Assembly (NCBI RefSeq): GCF_030067815.1
Contig: NZ_CP125968.1
Location: forward strand, 1,356,001 to 1,420,000
Direction of reading: 5' to 3'
Length of the DNA stretch: 64,000 nucleotides
Source: Sporosarcina thermotolerans
Lineage (GTDB): Bacteria > Bacillota > Bacilli > Bacillales_A > Planococcaceae
Shown here: positions 1 to 9,292 of the stretch, piece after piece
Numbering within the stretch: position 1 is the first letter of the stretch
How the letters are laid out: every line of letters starts with the position of its first letter
Position numbers and translations under genes: made by a program
Notes under the pieces: model-generated
What the model was told of the DNA's origin: nothing
The model's database searches: none
What the model saw: the letters and a program-made list of their open reading frames with translations, nothing else

Positions 1-179
1 CCGATAAAATAATCCTCAATCGGATTAAAAGCCGTCCCCTCTCCGCCTTCCCCTTTGCTGATGACTACTATGTAACCAGCGAAAGCTAACGTGTTCAGAA
101 TACCCGTATGTAGAATGTCTTTCTCCCGCTCACTCAATCCTGAACGGTCTTGAATCTTAATGTGAATGCCTTGTTTCAA
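1..179 (-). CDS. Unrecognised protein, N-terminal fragment (runs off the left edge)
   Basis: An open frame of 59 codons runs leftwards off the window. It begins at a TTG (177-179) preceded by a GGGAG-type ribosome binding site a few bases upstream. The visible N-terminus starts LKQGIHIKIQDRSGLSEREK, followed by a short hydrophobic patch (LAFAGYIVVI) and a Gly/Glu-rich loop. I recognise no family. The basic, amphipathic start and lack of a signal peptide suggest a small cytoplasmic protein, but this is only a description. The gene is divergent from the degraded gene to its right. Confidence 0.5.
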   Translation of the reverse strand, partial: MKQGIHIKIQDRSGLSEREKDILHTGILNTLAFAGYIVVISKGEGGEGTAFNPIEDYFI

Positions 180-232
180 TTCTCCAACTCCCTTTTGTTC
201 AACTCTTCGTAAGTTTACAATAGTTGATACTT

Positions 233-552
233 AAAGTACATAATTTTACCAATTTTTCATCAGTTGGTGATTATTCTGCCATAGAATCAGATGCAAAAAT
301 AGTAGAAGTGGAGGCAGCCGTTTTTACATTATGAATTCATGAAACTAATCACTCTTTAACGTATGAATATTAAGGTGATTTTTGGAAGGATATTTGTTCT
401 ACAGCTACAATTATAAAGGGGAATACAGGGATTTTAAGCACATTTGTAATTTTGGATGAAATAAAAGTACAAGAAGAATATTATGAACCTGAATTGCAAG
501 TGATTTCTAATTTAGTTTTACAATTAAATAAAAGAAAAACACAAAAAGGGCA
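233..552 (+). pseudogene. Degraded gene remnant with in-frame stops
   Basis: One reading frame (codons in register with position 242) gives protein-like sequence on both sides of two internal stops near 332 and 371. Pieces include NFTNFSSVGDYSAIESDAK, then STATIIKGNTGILSTFVILD and a Lys/Gln-rich end. No start codon with a ribosome binding site is visible. The frame continues into the next gene's start. I cannot name the family. Degradation fits a decayed accessory gene, although base errors of the kind seen elsewhere in the window could account for part of it. Confidence 0.35.
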
Positions 553-570
553 GTGGAGGTGTTGGAGGGA

Positions 571-906
571 ATGGAGTTCAAGCTTGGTGGCGGTGCTATT
601 GTACTACCTTCACTACACACTACGATTATAGCAATTATAATTATTATTTTATTAATAAGATGGAGTAAACAGCTAAAAACACGCCGTTTTACTATTTTCT
701 TTTACTTTTTGATTAGCACGTACATCGCTCCTATTTATTCTCAAAATACAAAAGATGGTGTTTTTGAGTTGTGGCTTCCTGTAGGATTTATTTTTATTAT
801 GGCTTATCTGTATGGCAGCAAAAAATATCATCCATCAAAAATAAAAGCAAGTATTTTAGGACTTTGCATAGCAATATATCAGTTGATACTTCAATATTTT
901 TGGTAA
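571..906 (+). CDS. Small hypothetical membrane protein
   Basis: About 111 residues from the ATG at 571, which sits 11 nt after GGAGG (555-559). A GTG at 553 in the same frame is an alternative but lies beside that site. There are three to four hydrophobic segments: one near residues 15-30 rich in Ile, one around 43-57, one around 73-85, and a C-terminal one ending in the stop. No catalytic motif is visible and I recognise no family. A lipoprotein gene follows after about 45 bp on the same strand, so the two may be co-transcribed. Confidence 0.55.
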   Translation: MEFKLGGGAIVLPSLHTTIIAIIIIILLIRWSKQLKTRRFTIFFYFLISTYIAPIYSQNTKDGVFELWLPVGFIFIMAYLYGSKKYHPSKIKASILGLCIAIYQLILQYFW

Positions 907-951
907 TGAAACACTACAAAGGAAAACACCAATTCAAGGGGGAGTGTTAAA

Positions 952-1428
952 ATGAAGAAGTATATAATTTTAGCGGTTTTTTTATCCGCTATAGTTTTAA
1001 GTGGCTGTAATAAAACGAATAAGGAATTATCTGGAGATGTTCCCCCAGAAGTCATTATAGAGATTGACGGTGAAACATATGTAACGATACTGGGCTCATA
1101 TTGTTGGGGTCCGGATTCTAGTGGAACGGCAATATGTGCTGATACTGCTGGCCCAGTAGAACTGCTTGAAGATAAAGAACCAATACAAGTACAAGTTGGC
1201 GAGAAAGTTACAGTGATAATGGATTACAAACCAAAGCCTAACGAAATTCATCTTTCACAGATAATGAATGATAAGAGAACGGAAATTGAGTTGAATAATA
1301 ATCAATTTATGGCTCCAGACGAAAAAGGTACTTATTTTTATGCTTATAGTGTCTGGTGGATGGATGAAGAAGATGAGAATTTATCTCACGGTGATGCATT
1401 CTATGCGTTCGTATTGGAAGTTAAATAA
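952..1428 (+). CDS. Hypothetical lipoprotein
   Basis: 158 residues preceded by a GGGGGAG ribosome binding site. The N-terminus is a type II signal peptide: MKKY, a hydrophobic run, then a lipobox VLSGC, so Cys19 is the predicted lipidated residue and the mature protein would be anchored to the outer face of the membrane. The mature part is acidic, with two further cysteines near residues 50 and 61 that could pair. I recognise no family beyond a generic Bacillales secreted lipoprotein. It probably shares a transcript with the membrane protein before it and the DUF4083-like gene after it. Confidence 0.7.
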   Translation: MKKYIILAVFLSAIVLSGCNKTNKELSGDVPPEVIIEIDGETYVTILGSYCWGPDSSGTAICADTAGPVELLEDKEPIQVQVGEKVTVIMDYKPKPNEIHLSQIMNDKRTEIELNNNQFMAPDEKGTYFYAYSVWWMDEEDENLSHGDAFYAFVLEVK

Positions 1429-1467
1429 TCAGCAGTTGCAAAGGAGGAGAGGAAGATTAATTTAGAG

Positions 1468-1632
1468 TTGGTAAATAGTTCAGTTAACATTGGAGATATA
1501 GCATTCACTCTGTTTTCAATTGGATTTATAGTACTGATTATCTTCGTGGTTGTGCTATTGCTCAGAACTATTAATAAGCGGAAACATCAACTCGATAGAA
1601 TTGAAAAGAAGATTGATAAGCTAAATAATTAA
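1468..1632 (+). CDS. DUF4083-like small membrane protein
   Basis: A frame of 54 codons from TTG at 1468, or 58 from an ATT at 1456. AAGGAGGAG (1441-1449) is 8 nt before the ATT but about 20 nt before the TTG, so the true start is uncertain and may be a rare ATT. The protein has an N-terminal segment NIGDIAF, one transmembrane helix (FIVLIIFVVVLLL) and a charged C-terminal tail KRKHQLDRIEKKIDKL. That layout resembles the short DUF4083 proteins of Bacillus, which have no assigned function. It is followed by a strong hairpin. Confidence 0.5.
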   Translation: MVNSSVNIGDIAFTLFSIGFIVLIIFVVVLLLRTINKRKHQLDRIEKKIDKLNN

Positions 1633-1721
1633 ACAAAAAGCAGTAACGGGTAAGTGGATCATACATTAATTATCGCGCTCATTTCTTGAAAAAGAATTTG
1701 GACAAAAGGCCGGGATTCTGC

Positions 1722-1776
1722 CATAAAGAAAAGCAAAAAAGAGCCACGATGCTGCTCTTTTTTGCTTTTCTTTATG
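1722..1776. terminator. Perfect 23-bp hairpin, probable bidirectional terminator
   Basis: Positions 1722-1744 pair perfectly with 1754-1776 around a 9-nt loop. The arms are A-rich on the left and T-rich on the right (CATAAAGAAAAGC against GCTTTTCTTTATG at the outer ends), so either strand gives a stem flanked by a U-rich arm. It separates the DUF4083-like gene from the sigma factor gene. Confidence 0.6.
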
Positions 1777-1857
1777 TTGGAACTGAGAAATTAAAATTTT
1801 AAGGGGTCAAACTTGCGTCGGCATCCGTCTAATGTATGAAAGGAGTTGTAGTTCGAA

Positions 1858-2425
1858 TTGGAAATCAATAAGCAAAATCTTTCAAATGCAGACGAAACAA
1901 GTCAAGTTGTCGATCCTGATGAAATACTTTTGAATTATTTAATGAAAGAATACGCCACCAAACTTAAAAGAATTGCCTATCTTTATACGAATGACCATTC
2001 AGAATGTGAAGATATCATTCAGGAAGTCTTTATCAGTTGCTATCGGAACTTGTCCAAGTTTAGAAACGAGTCGAATTACGAAACTTGGTTAACCCGAATC
2101 ACCATCAATAAATGTAAAGACCACCAACGGCTTTGGAGCATAAGAAACCTTATTTACATGCCATTGAAACAACTTGTAAAGACAGAAGGTTCAGCAGAAG
2201 AACAATATATACATAGCGAGAATTCGAAAGAAATATTAAAACAGATTTCGTTGCTTTCTCACAAGTTTAAAGAAGTGTTGATTTTGTATTACTTCAATGA
2301 GATGACGATGCAGGAAATAAGTGAAACACTTGGCATTAATCACAATACGGTAAAATCGGTTGTTACGGGGCAAAAATGCACTTCTGAAAAATTTGGAAGG
2401 GAGCAATTATAATGGAACGCTTTGA
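1858..2425 (+). CDS. ECF-type RNA polymerase sigma factor (frame break near the C-terminus)
   Basis: Sigma-70 region 2 is visible around residues 35-100 (HSECEDIIQEVFISCYRNL, then NYETWLTRI) and region 4 around 120-165 (LILYYFNEMTMQEISETLGI). The start is TTG at 1858 after an AAGGAG site. As written, the frame ends at 2412 in an atypical tail. A shift near 2352-2358 restores the expected end RLLRGKNALLKNLEG and a stop at 2425, overlapping the next start by 14 nt. The downstream gene is a probable membrane-bound anti-sigma partner, so the pair is likely an envelope stress module. Specific regulon unknown. Confidence 0.8.
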
Positions 2426-4145
2426 AAAGGAAATAAAAAAAGAAGTGGATGATTTCCTAAAAAGAAATATCCGGTTTACACATGAAGAGGGCGAACGAAT
2501 ACGGGATCGAATCGCACCAAAAGAGAAAAGGGCCATAAGATTCAACCCTGTGTATTGGACTGTATTGGCAGCAGCGGCAAGTTTATTCATCTTTATTAGT
2601 ATTTCCTTCATCAATAACCCGAATGGGATTTCCATAGGGAATACCACCCTATTAGGCTTTATGAACGGTGAAGATCAGCATAACAGCTTATATAAAGGAA
2701 AATATTTAAAGATTGGGGTTATAGGAGCCATACCAGAGGTCAACGAAAAACAAATCGCTTTCCAGGAAATTAGTTTTGACCAATTTACGATAGAAGAAGT
2801 GAGGAATTTTGATGCGGTTTTTGTGATGAAGGAAAGTTTATCAACTGCTGCTGAAAAGCAGTATACCAAAATTTTCACAGACTCCCATATCCCTTTTTTC
2901 TTCATTGATTCAAACAAAGGTGCTTATCCATTTATCGATGAGAATTTAGAATATGAGGAAGCTGCTGAGATTCCTAATCATAATTACTTTGCTACCGGAT
3001 ACCTATTGACTATCGACGGAGAGGAAATGACATGGACGTACGAGCCAAGTAATGAAAACAATAAAGTTTCGTTTTCAGCTATCTTTAAAACCATCGAGTA
3101 TGTTACGCGTATAACGTTTAATGGAAATGAAGATATCACGGATGAAGATTTAACCATTTCCATAGGGGCGGATGCGATTATCTTCTATGGCGAAGGTGCA
3201 CATTGGAATGTAAGGTATATTTACAATCCGGAAATGTATGATGAAAAAAAGGTAAATTGGGTTGAAATTGAATTGCAAGATTCAGAACTGTCACTGGAAG
3301 ACTTAAATAATATTGACATTGAGTTTGAAGGTAGAGATGGGGTAATTACAGGAAATGTGGGAGGTATGGTAACAAAAATTAAAGATAACGTCATTTCATT
3401 TTTAGTTGGTACCGTTAATAATGAAACATATAAAGAGGATAAATATAAAATCAAGATAAAATTCAATGATCAACAAGATGTCATAAGGTTGAAGTTCCTG
3501 TCTAAAGGATCTAACAATAATGAATATGAAAAAGAAGATATCACGTCTATGGATGACTCTAAAATAAGCGATGGAAACGATTTAACCCTTGTTTTAGAGC
3601 AATCCGGCAGGGAAGATATTCACCTAAAAATTGAAAAGCTTCCTGTTTTACTGTCCTATTTAACTCAAAGTGACAATCTGGAATTAGAAATGAGCAGATT
3701 GCAGAGTACCTTTATTCTTACACATCAAGACAAGGATTACTTTCTCGTGAGTTTCAATTGTGGTGTGAAGCTTTGCGATCAACTATTGGTAGAGCATAGT
3801 AGTAAAGATGAAGTTCAATCAATTGTGGTATCAGAATCGAGCCTCCTTCAAGATGTAAAACTACAAGAGGACCATTTGGCGCTCCTATTTGGGAGGAACG
3901 AGGGGGTTGCAGTCGTAAGAAATCAAGTTGCACTATTGAACGTAAAGGAGTTCATAAAAGTCTCGCCACCACCGCAACTCGAAGTATTGGAATCCTTTGA
4001 ATACCCAATCGCACGGATTGAGTGGAAGAATAATGCTTTAAAGGCTGCAATCGCCGATTTAGAGGAACCAACATTTGAAAATATTGTGGAATGGAATAAA
4101 AATAATGGAGAGCCAATTCAAGAGTTGCTGTGGGAATTCAAATAG
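2412..4145 (+). CDS. Probable membrane-anchored anti-sigma partner with a large extracellular domain
   Basis: 577 residues. The first ~45 are a charged cytoplasmic segment (KEVDDFLKRNIRFTHEEGE), followed by one transmembrane helix at about 48-67 (VYWTVLAAAASLFIFISISF). The remaining ~500 residues are predicted outside the cell, rich in Asp, Glu, Ile and Asn. This topology, and translational overlap with an ECF sigma gene, match anti-sigma factors, but no ZAS or RsgI-type motif is obvious, so the role rests on context. The extracellular part is unusually large and unrecognised and could be the sensor. A terminator follows. Confidence 0.6.
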   Translation: MERFEKEIKKEVDDFLKRNIRFTHEEGERIRDRIAPKEKRAIRFNPVYWTVLAAAASLFIFISISFINNPNGISIGNTTLLGFMNGEDQHNSLYKGKYLKIGVIGAIPEVNEKQIAFQEISFDQFTIEEVRNFDAVFVMKESLSTAAEKQYTKIFTDSHIPFFFIDSNKGAYPFIDENLEYEEAAEIPNHNYFATGYLLTIDGEEMTWTYEPSNENNKVSFSAIFKTIEYVTRITFNGNEDITDEDLTISIGADAIIFYGEGAHWNVRYIYNPEMYDEKKVNWVEIELQDSELSLEDLNNIDIEFEGRDGVITGNVGGMVTKIKDNVISFLVGTVNNETYKEDKYKIKIKFNDQQDVIRLKFLSKGSNNNEYEKEDITSMDDSKISDGNDLTLVLEQSGREDIHLKIEKLPVLLSYLTQSDNLELEMSRLQSTFILTHQDKDYFLVSFNCGVKLCDQLLVEHSSKDEVQSIVVSESSLLQDVKLQEDHLALLFGRNEGVAVVRNQVALLNVKEFIKVSPPPQLEVLESFEYPIARIEWKNNALKAAIADLEEPTFENIVEWNKNNGEPIQELLWEFK

Positions 4146-4151
4146 AAGCCT

Positions 4152-4203
4152 AACAGGTGAAAACGAACAGATCATTGTGTCTGTACGTTCTCACCTGTTT
4201 TTA
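4152..4203 (+). terminator. Rho-independent terminator after the sigma/anti-sigma pair
   Basis: AACAGGTGA pairs with TCACCTGTT, and the inner parts AACGAACAG and CTGTACGTT extend the stem with few mismatches. A run of T follows at 4198-4202. It starts 7 nt after the stop of the anti-sigma gene. Confidence 0.75.
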
Positions 4204-4266
4204 ATTTGCCAAAGTGCCGGATTTTTCTATTTACAAAAACAAGTAATATAGATACTATTATGTCAT

Positions 4267-4278
4267 ACGATATATCGT
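4267..4278. promoter_or_regulatory. Perfect palindrome, candidate PadR operator
   Basis: ACGATATATCGT is a perfect 12-bp palindrome 34 bp before the padR start codon. PadR repressors paired with DUF2812 genes are commonly autoregulated through short AT-rich palindromes; assignment to this protein is inference. Confidence 0.45.
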
Positions 4279-4311
4279 GATACGTAATAGCTTCAGAAAG
4301 GAGGGCAAGAT

Positions 4312-4634
4312 GTGACATATACAGGAGGACCGATGACTGAAGCGATGTACTATGTACTTCTTGCATTATTGAATCCTAACCATGGTTATCAATTAATGCA
4401 TTCAATTAGTGAAGTTTCTGACGGGAGAATAAAAATGGGGCCGGAACACTATATGGCGTGCTTTCGCGCATGCAAAAAGACGGTCTGATTTCTTTGGCGG
4501 AAGAGGATGGAAGAAGAAAAACGTATGAGATTACACAAGAAGGAAAAGTTGCCTTACGGGTGGAGTTCAATCGTCTAAAGTCTCAAATCGCGGACGGAAA
4601 AATGATAGAAGAAGGTGAGTATGAAAATGGGTAA
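4312..4634 (+). CDS. PadR family transcriptional regulator (frame break)
   Basis: The start is GTG 4312 after AAGGAGGG. The first part (GGPMTEAMYYVLLALLNP, then HGYQLMHSISEVSDGRIKMG) is a typical PadR winged-helix N-terminus. The frame then hits a stop. Adding one G at GG 4443-4444 restores GTLYGVLSRMQKDGLI and the recognition wing, ending RLKSQIADGKMIEEG at 4634. The length (about 107 residues) is normal for the short PadR subgroup. It overlaps the DUF2812 gene, its usual partner, and probably represses the pair by binding the palindrome upstream. Confidence 0.8.
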
Positions 4635-5855
4635 GTCGGTTTACAAAGTTCGACCAAATGATTATTGGCGGATCGGAGAGCATGAAAACTGGTTTGAAGA
4701 GATGGCTGCAGCAGGTCTTCATTTAAAAAAGTTGGGGAGAATGTTCATTTCTTTCAAAAAAGGTGAACCGAAACAAATGAAATATCGGATTGACATCTCA
4801 ATCGACCGGAAAATTTCTGATGATCAGTTGGAAATGTATGCTGAAAGTGGATGGGATTATGTAACGCGGGATAAATTCTTTTACGTTTTTTCTTCACCAG
4901 TAGAGGTAAACGCACCAGAACTACATACAGATTCCGCGGAACAATCATATACGATAGAGAAACTGGACAACAAATTAGCGGGCAATGCCTTTTTCACGGG
5001 TGTGGCAACAATCCTTATGATTGGAATGCTGAGTGCGATTTGGTTTTTGGAAGGAACACCGATTTATGTTCTTATAGAAGGTTGGGCAATTCAACAAACC
5101 ATTCTCGCAGCTTTCATCGGATATACAGCTTACACTTCTCTTCGGGCATCTTTCTCCATTCGTACATTACGAAAGAATCTCATGGAAGGAAAGCCGATTA
5201 ACCGTCATGCAACTTGGAAAAGTAGCGATCGCCTGCGTTCTGCTTTCGTTGTAGTTTTTACAATTATTATCGGATTAAGCGCGGTGATCCCCATTGTTCA
5301 ACTCGTTAAAAATACGACTGAAACATTGCCTGAAGAGAATATTGACTTGCCTATTGTCAGGTTGGCGGACATTGAACGAAATCCAGATTTAATTCGTGAC
5401 GAGTTAGGATACATGGATGATGGAGTCGACTGGGGAATCGATATACTTTTAAGTGGGGTCCATTTGCGCCAGTGCAATATGAGACAGATGAAGGCGGACT
5501 TGTCCCAGGAAAAATGTGGAGCGATGGCAGCGGACGATATTCACCAAGTGTACATACAAAGGTCTATCAGTTAACGATTCCAACGATGGCAGACAGTCTC
5601 ATCGCTGACTTGGTGAAGTGGTATCAATTTGATGAAAATAAAGAGGATTACGTGGAGATGAACCATCCTAATCTTGATCGGCTAATTGTCTATGAAGAAG
5701 CGGATATGAAGAAAATCTTTGCTTCCAAAGGAAAAGGAGTCATCTTCGTCCGTTATTATGGAGATGCAGATACGAATACGATTGTGGACGAAATCGAAAA
5801 GAAAATAATGCTCATTTCTGGAAGCGAAAATATTTCTGAAAATGAGGACAAATAA
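4621..5855 (+). CDS. DUF2812 domain membrane protein (frame break)
   Basis: The start chosen is ATG 4621 after AGAAGGTG; GTG 4615 is an alternative. The N-terminal DUF2812 domain (about residues 1-100) contains YKVRPNDYWRIGEHENWFEE and KYRIDISIDRK. Three hydrophobic segments follow near residues 125-145, 155-175 and 208-230. The frame ends early at 5574 with an unlikely tail; one extra G in GGGG 5432-5435 joins it to a downstream frame (WGPFAPVQYETDEGG) ending at 5855. The function of DUF2812 proteins is unknown; they are usually encoded next to PadR repressors, as here. Confidence 0.8.
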
Positions 5856-5904
5856 GGACCTTCTCAACTCGTGAAATACCTATTATAGATAGGGTTAATA
5901 GAGT

Positions 5905-5945
5905 TGTGCTTCCTTGTGGAAAATTTATCTCCTTAAGGAAGCACA
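5905..5945. other. Inverted repeat in the gap between DUF2812 and yheC genes
   Basis: TGTGCTTCCTT (5905-5915) and AAGGAAGCACA (5935-5945) are perfect 11-bp arms around a 19-nt spacer. There is no strong T run, so a terminator role between the two convergent genes is possible but unproven. Confidence 0.4.
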
Positions 5946-5998
5946 CTGTTAATGCTGTTTCATAGCGCCCATTTGCCGACGGCATACTTTTAACACTT

Positions 5999-6841
5999 TC
6001 AAGTTTCACCTGATTCATTTTGCATTTTTCGTATCTTGACAATTCGATTCCAAATTACCTTATCCTCAATTCGCGCAAATGAGCGGATACTTGGTGTCGT
6101 ATTCACTTCCAAATATAGGTGTCCCCTCTTGATTGACCCCGAAGTCAATTCCATACTCTCTATTGGGCAAAGCGGAATGGATTACCATCGCTGCTTGGAT
6201 TGCAATCTCTTCTATTTTCTTTACTATTTCCTTTTGAAGTTTGATTGGTGTATCTGATAATATTTCGGAAACGGTCACTACGTTTGCGCCCCTATGGGTA
6301 TTCACAATCCCGTTTTCTGTCGTTAGGCCGGTTTGGGTGGTGCTGATTGCTCCGTACATCCGCCAATCACCCAATTGCCTTTCAGTTTTTGAACATGAAC
6401 CCGAATAATAAAAGGCTGTCCATTTTGGTTGTAGCTATGGATATTTTCTTGAATAATATAGAGACCGCTTTCTCTGCCAAGCTTTATAAATGGATGAAGA
6501 AGCTGCTGAATTTCGTTAACCTTTGGAAGGGATTTTCGTATGGGTGTTCCTTGAATTGTAGTTCCATTTACGTAGTAGTTCCCATAGATACTTTTGTGAA
6601 TCTTTAAAATTGCTCTGCCTTGGCCCGTCGTATCATGTTTCACGTAGACAGACTGATAGCGTTTTAAACAATAATCCAAATTGCTTTCACTGTAAAGAAG
6701 CGTTTCCGGAATATGTTTTGCGACAAATGGATATTGCTGTAATAATACATTTTGCTCCCATTTCCCCATTGCTCTCTTCATATAAACCACCTCATTTCGT
6801 AGTTTTTTTTGCTTTTTCGTTCGTCCTGATTGTCCAACCAA
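5999..6841 (-). CDS. YheC/YheD family endospore coat-associated protein (two frame breaks)
   Basis: An ATP-grasp-like protein of the YheC/YheD spore coat family. The N-terminal part reads MGKWEQNVLLQQYPFVAKH and LPKVNEIQQLLHPFIKLG. One extra G near 6359-6360 continues it as GGMYGAISTTQTGL, and removal of one base near 6109-6110 gives the family's C-terminal signature IFEVNTTPSIRSFARIEDK, ending at 5999. The start used is TTG 6841 after AAAAGGAG. ATG 6781, after GAGGTGG, is equally plausible and would drop a basic 20-residue leader. Family members associate with the spore coat; the biochemical activity is unknown. Confidence 0.8.
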
Positions 6842-6982
6842 TCTCCTTTTAGGTGGCCGCTGTTGTTTCCCTGCTCTTTTCTATTCTATGCATACGGAAT
6901 AATTGTTTCTGGATATCTAGGAAAGGTTGTATGAAGAGGAGGGGGATACTTAGGCGCTTGTCTATATAAAACTCCAACCAGC

Positions 6983-7013
6983 CAAATGACCTCCTTTGTT
7001 CGGAGGTCATTTG
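6983..7013. terminator. Hairpin between the YheC/YheD gene and phnW
   Basis: CAAATGACCTCC (6983-6994) pairs perfectly with GGAGGTCATTTG (7002-7013). A T run follows on the plus strand, so it is a good terminator rightwards. On the minus strand it lies just after the phnW stop but without a U tail. Confidence 0.6.
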
Positions 7014-7026
7014 TGTTTTTATCCAA

Positions 7027-8151
7027 TTAGTTCGCAGAATAACCTATATGTTGAAGATACGTTTCCAATAAGGTTAGGAAATGCTCAATATCTTTTTTCG
7101 TTAAATCACCTATATTGGCCACCCTAAAGGAATTCAAATTGGCATGCTTTCCAGGATAGATCGTTATGCCGTTTCTGTATAAATAATCATGCATGCTATC
7201 AAAATCATATGCCTCACATGCAGGCTCGACGATTGCGGTAATAATTTTTGAATGGTGCTCGGCAGCGACAAGATGATGTAATCCAAGTTTCTTGATGCCA
7301 GCGATTAGCGTTTCCCAACATTGAGAATAGCGTTCGTATCTTTCTTTTACGCCTTCTTCTTTTACTTCTTGGATCGCTTGTTTTAACGCATACATTGTCT
7401 GAACAGGCGGGGTGAACCGCATTTGACCTGTTTGCTTGAAATGTTTATATTGCGCATATAGATTTAAGTAATAATTCGTTGGCTTTGTCTTTTTCTCTTT
7501 CTCTACTTCATCTCTTTTTGCTACAACAAAAGAGACACCTGCCATACCTTGCAAGTTTTTATTGGAACTCGCTGCTAGGTAACTGATGTTCATTTTACTC
7601 ATTTCAATTGGAATCGCAGAGAACGAGCTCATGGCATCTACCATCATTGTCATCTTGTTTTCCTTACAAATTGCCCCAAGTGATTCAATATCATTTAATA
7701 AGCCTGTTGTTGTTTCATTGTGCACAACAGCAAGATAGGAGGCAGGTTGCGCTAATTTTTGAATGAATAATTGAAATTGATCGAGTTGAATCGGTTGATC
7801 TAATGGGCTTACATACTCAACCCAATCTAGTCCGTATGCTTCTGCAATTGCACACATTCGTTTTCCATATGCTCCGTTATTAATGATGATGATGACCCCG
7901 TCATTCATGACTGAACTCAAGATTGACTCCACTGCAGCAGTACCGGAACCGCCGAACAAGATGGTTGTATAGTCCTCCGTATCTGCAACGATGCTCGTAA
8001 GTTCGGAAGATATGAATCGCATAATCTCACCGAATTCCTTTTCACGGGGGCAAATATCTGGGACGATTTGTGCAAATTTAACCGTATCGGTTGTCGTGGC
8101 GGGACCGGGATTTAATAAAATGTTTCTCTTCACTTTTCGCATGCTGCTCAT
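7027..8151 (-). CDS. phnW: 2-aminoethylphosphonate--pyruvate transaminase
   Basis: 374 residues, the usual length. A PLP-dependent class V aminotransferase interconverting phosphonoacetaldehyde plus alanine and 2-aminoethylphosphonate (AEP) plus pyruvate. NPGPATTTDTVK begins the fold (residues 14-25). GGSGTAAVES (67-76) binds cofactor phosphate. HNETTTG lies at 144-150, VDAMSS at 171-176, and the Schiff-base lysine is Lys198 in ASSNKNLQG. It lies 64 bp after the decarboxylase gene in a three-gene set. Because PEP mutase is encoded with it, it most likely works in the biosynthetic direction here rather than in AEP degradation. Confidence 0.93.
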   Translation of the reverse strand: MSSMRKVKRNILLNPGPATTTDTVKFAQIVPDICPREKEFGEIMRFISSELTSIVADTEDYTTILFGGSGTAAVESILSSVMNDGVIIIINNGAYGKRMCAIAEAYGLDWVEYVSPLDQPIQLDQFQLFIQKLAQPASYLAVVHNETTTGLLNDIESLGAICKENKMTMMVDAMSSFSAIPIEMSKMNISYLAASSNKNLQGMAGVSFVVAKRDEVEKEKKTKPTNYYLNLYAQYKHFKQTGQMRFTPPVQTMYALKQAIQEVKEEGVKERYERYSQCWETLIAGIKKLGLHHLVAAEHHSKIITAIVEPACEAYDFDSMHDYLYRNGITIYPGKHANLNSFRVANIGDLTKKDIEHFLTLLETYLQHIGYSAN

Positions 8152-8215
8152 CCTTTTTCATTTATAAATCTTTGAAGTCGTGCTTTCACTTCACGAGGCG
8201 TAACGTTTGGGCGAC

Positions 8216-9292
8216 CTAAGTTTTGTTTAGATCCTTTTGCAATTTTAATATAAAAAAAGAGAGACCTTTTGTCTTTTTCCATTCTTGTATTTCATTTTCG
8301 AGTTCTTCTATACTATGAATATAAATTGATTTTTCGTACCCGCAAGCGGCCGCAATGTCTACAAAGTTTACATTGTGAGAAACGGTACTTTGCCCTCCAG
8401 TTGAATCATGGGTTTGATTATCTAAAAGGATGTGTAGCATATTTTCGGGTTGATAGGCACCGTTTGTTGCTAGACTTCCCATTCGCATCAGCAATGAACC
8501 ATCTCCATCCATGACAACTACATTGAGTTCTTTTCGTGTAAGAGCTAATCCCAATCCAAGTGAACTGACACACCCCATGGAACCAACCATGTACAGGTTG
8601 TTCAGGGCATCTTCCACTTCATACAGTTCTCTGCCCGTTTTACCAGTTGTGGCTAACTGCACGGTCTTCTCATCTTTGCATCGATTGATCACGTTCAACG
8701 TTTCCATTCGACTTGGTAGTTCATCTGAGGAGGTTTTTTCGATTTTAATCTTATTTTTATGGTTGGAATGTTCCTCAAGTTTCATGTTTTCCTTTTCAAA
8801 TGTATCTTTTTTAACTACAAAGAAAAATGGTTGTTGTTTCTCGATCCACTCATTAGCTATTTCAAGCTGTGCCTTTGCATCGTTAAAATCACTTGATAGA
8901 TACTGCCATTTGATTTGCATGAGGTCTAACAATTGAGGTGTGATTTGTCCCATTAATTCATGCTGAGGTTCATCGATCAAACCGGGTTCTCCTCGCAGAC
9001 TAACAAACCCAAGCACGGGTAGTTGAAATGGAAAGGTTAAAGAGGTAAGAGGGGAAACAGCATTCGCAAGTCCCGAGTTTTGCATGAGAACAACTGATTT
9101 ATGTCCTCCTAAGTACGCCCCCGAACAAATCGCGACAGCATCGCCTTCATTCGCAGCAGCAACATAGTTACACTCATTGATAGCGTAGTTAATAAGACTT
9201 TTTAAAAATGAACAGGGGACTCCACTGTAAAAGTCAAAACCAAGTTTTTTCAATTCGTTTCCAAATGCACTTGTGTTCAACAAAAAAATCAC
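8216..9292 (-). CDS. aepY: Phosphonopyruvate decarboxylase
   Basis: 358 residues. A thiamine-diphosphate enzyme converting 3-phosphonopyruvate to phosphonoacetaldehyde and CO2, the step that pulls the unfavourable PEP mutase reaction forward. The catalytic Glu is in NEGDAVA (residue 49), and the ThDP/Mg motif [12 protein letters not shown] starts at 263 with its distal [11 protein letters not shown]. Both halves of the ThDP fold are complete. The start is GTG 9292, overlapping the PEP mutase stop by 4 nt (GTGA), which implies translational coupling. Confidence 0.92.
   Translation of the reverse strand: MIFLLNTSAFGNELKKLGFDFYSGVPCSFLKSLINYAINECNYVAAANEGDAVAICSGAYLGGHKSVVLMQNSGLANAVSPLTSLTFPFQLPVLGFVSLRGEPGLIDEPQHELMGQITPQLLDLMQIKWQYLSSDFNDAKAQLEIANEWIEKQQPFFFVVKKDTFEKENMKLEEHSNHKNKIKIEKTSSDELPSRMETLNVINRCKDEKTVQLATTGKTGRELYEVEDALNNLYMVGSMGCVSSLGLGLALTRKELNVVVMDGDGSLLMRMGSLATNGAYQPENMLHILLDNQTHDSTGGQSTVSHNVNFVDIAAACGYEKSIYIHSIEELENEIQEWKKTKGLSFFILKLQKDLNKT

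Noticed and set aside
4172..4366. Minus-strand frame over the padR promoter
   Set aside because: It overlaps the terminator, the palindrome and the padR start, and has no ribosome binding site or protein-like composition.
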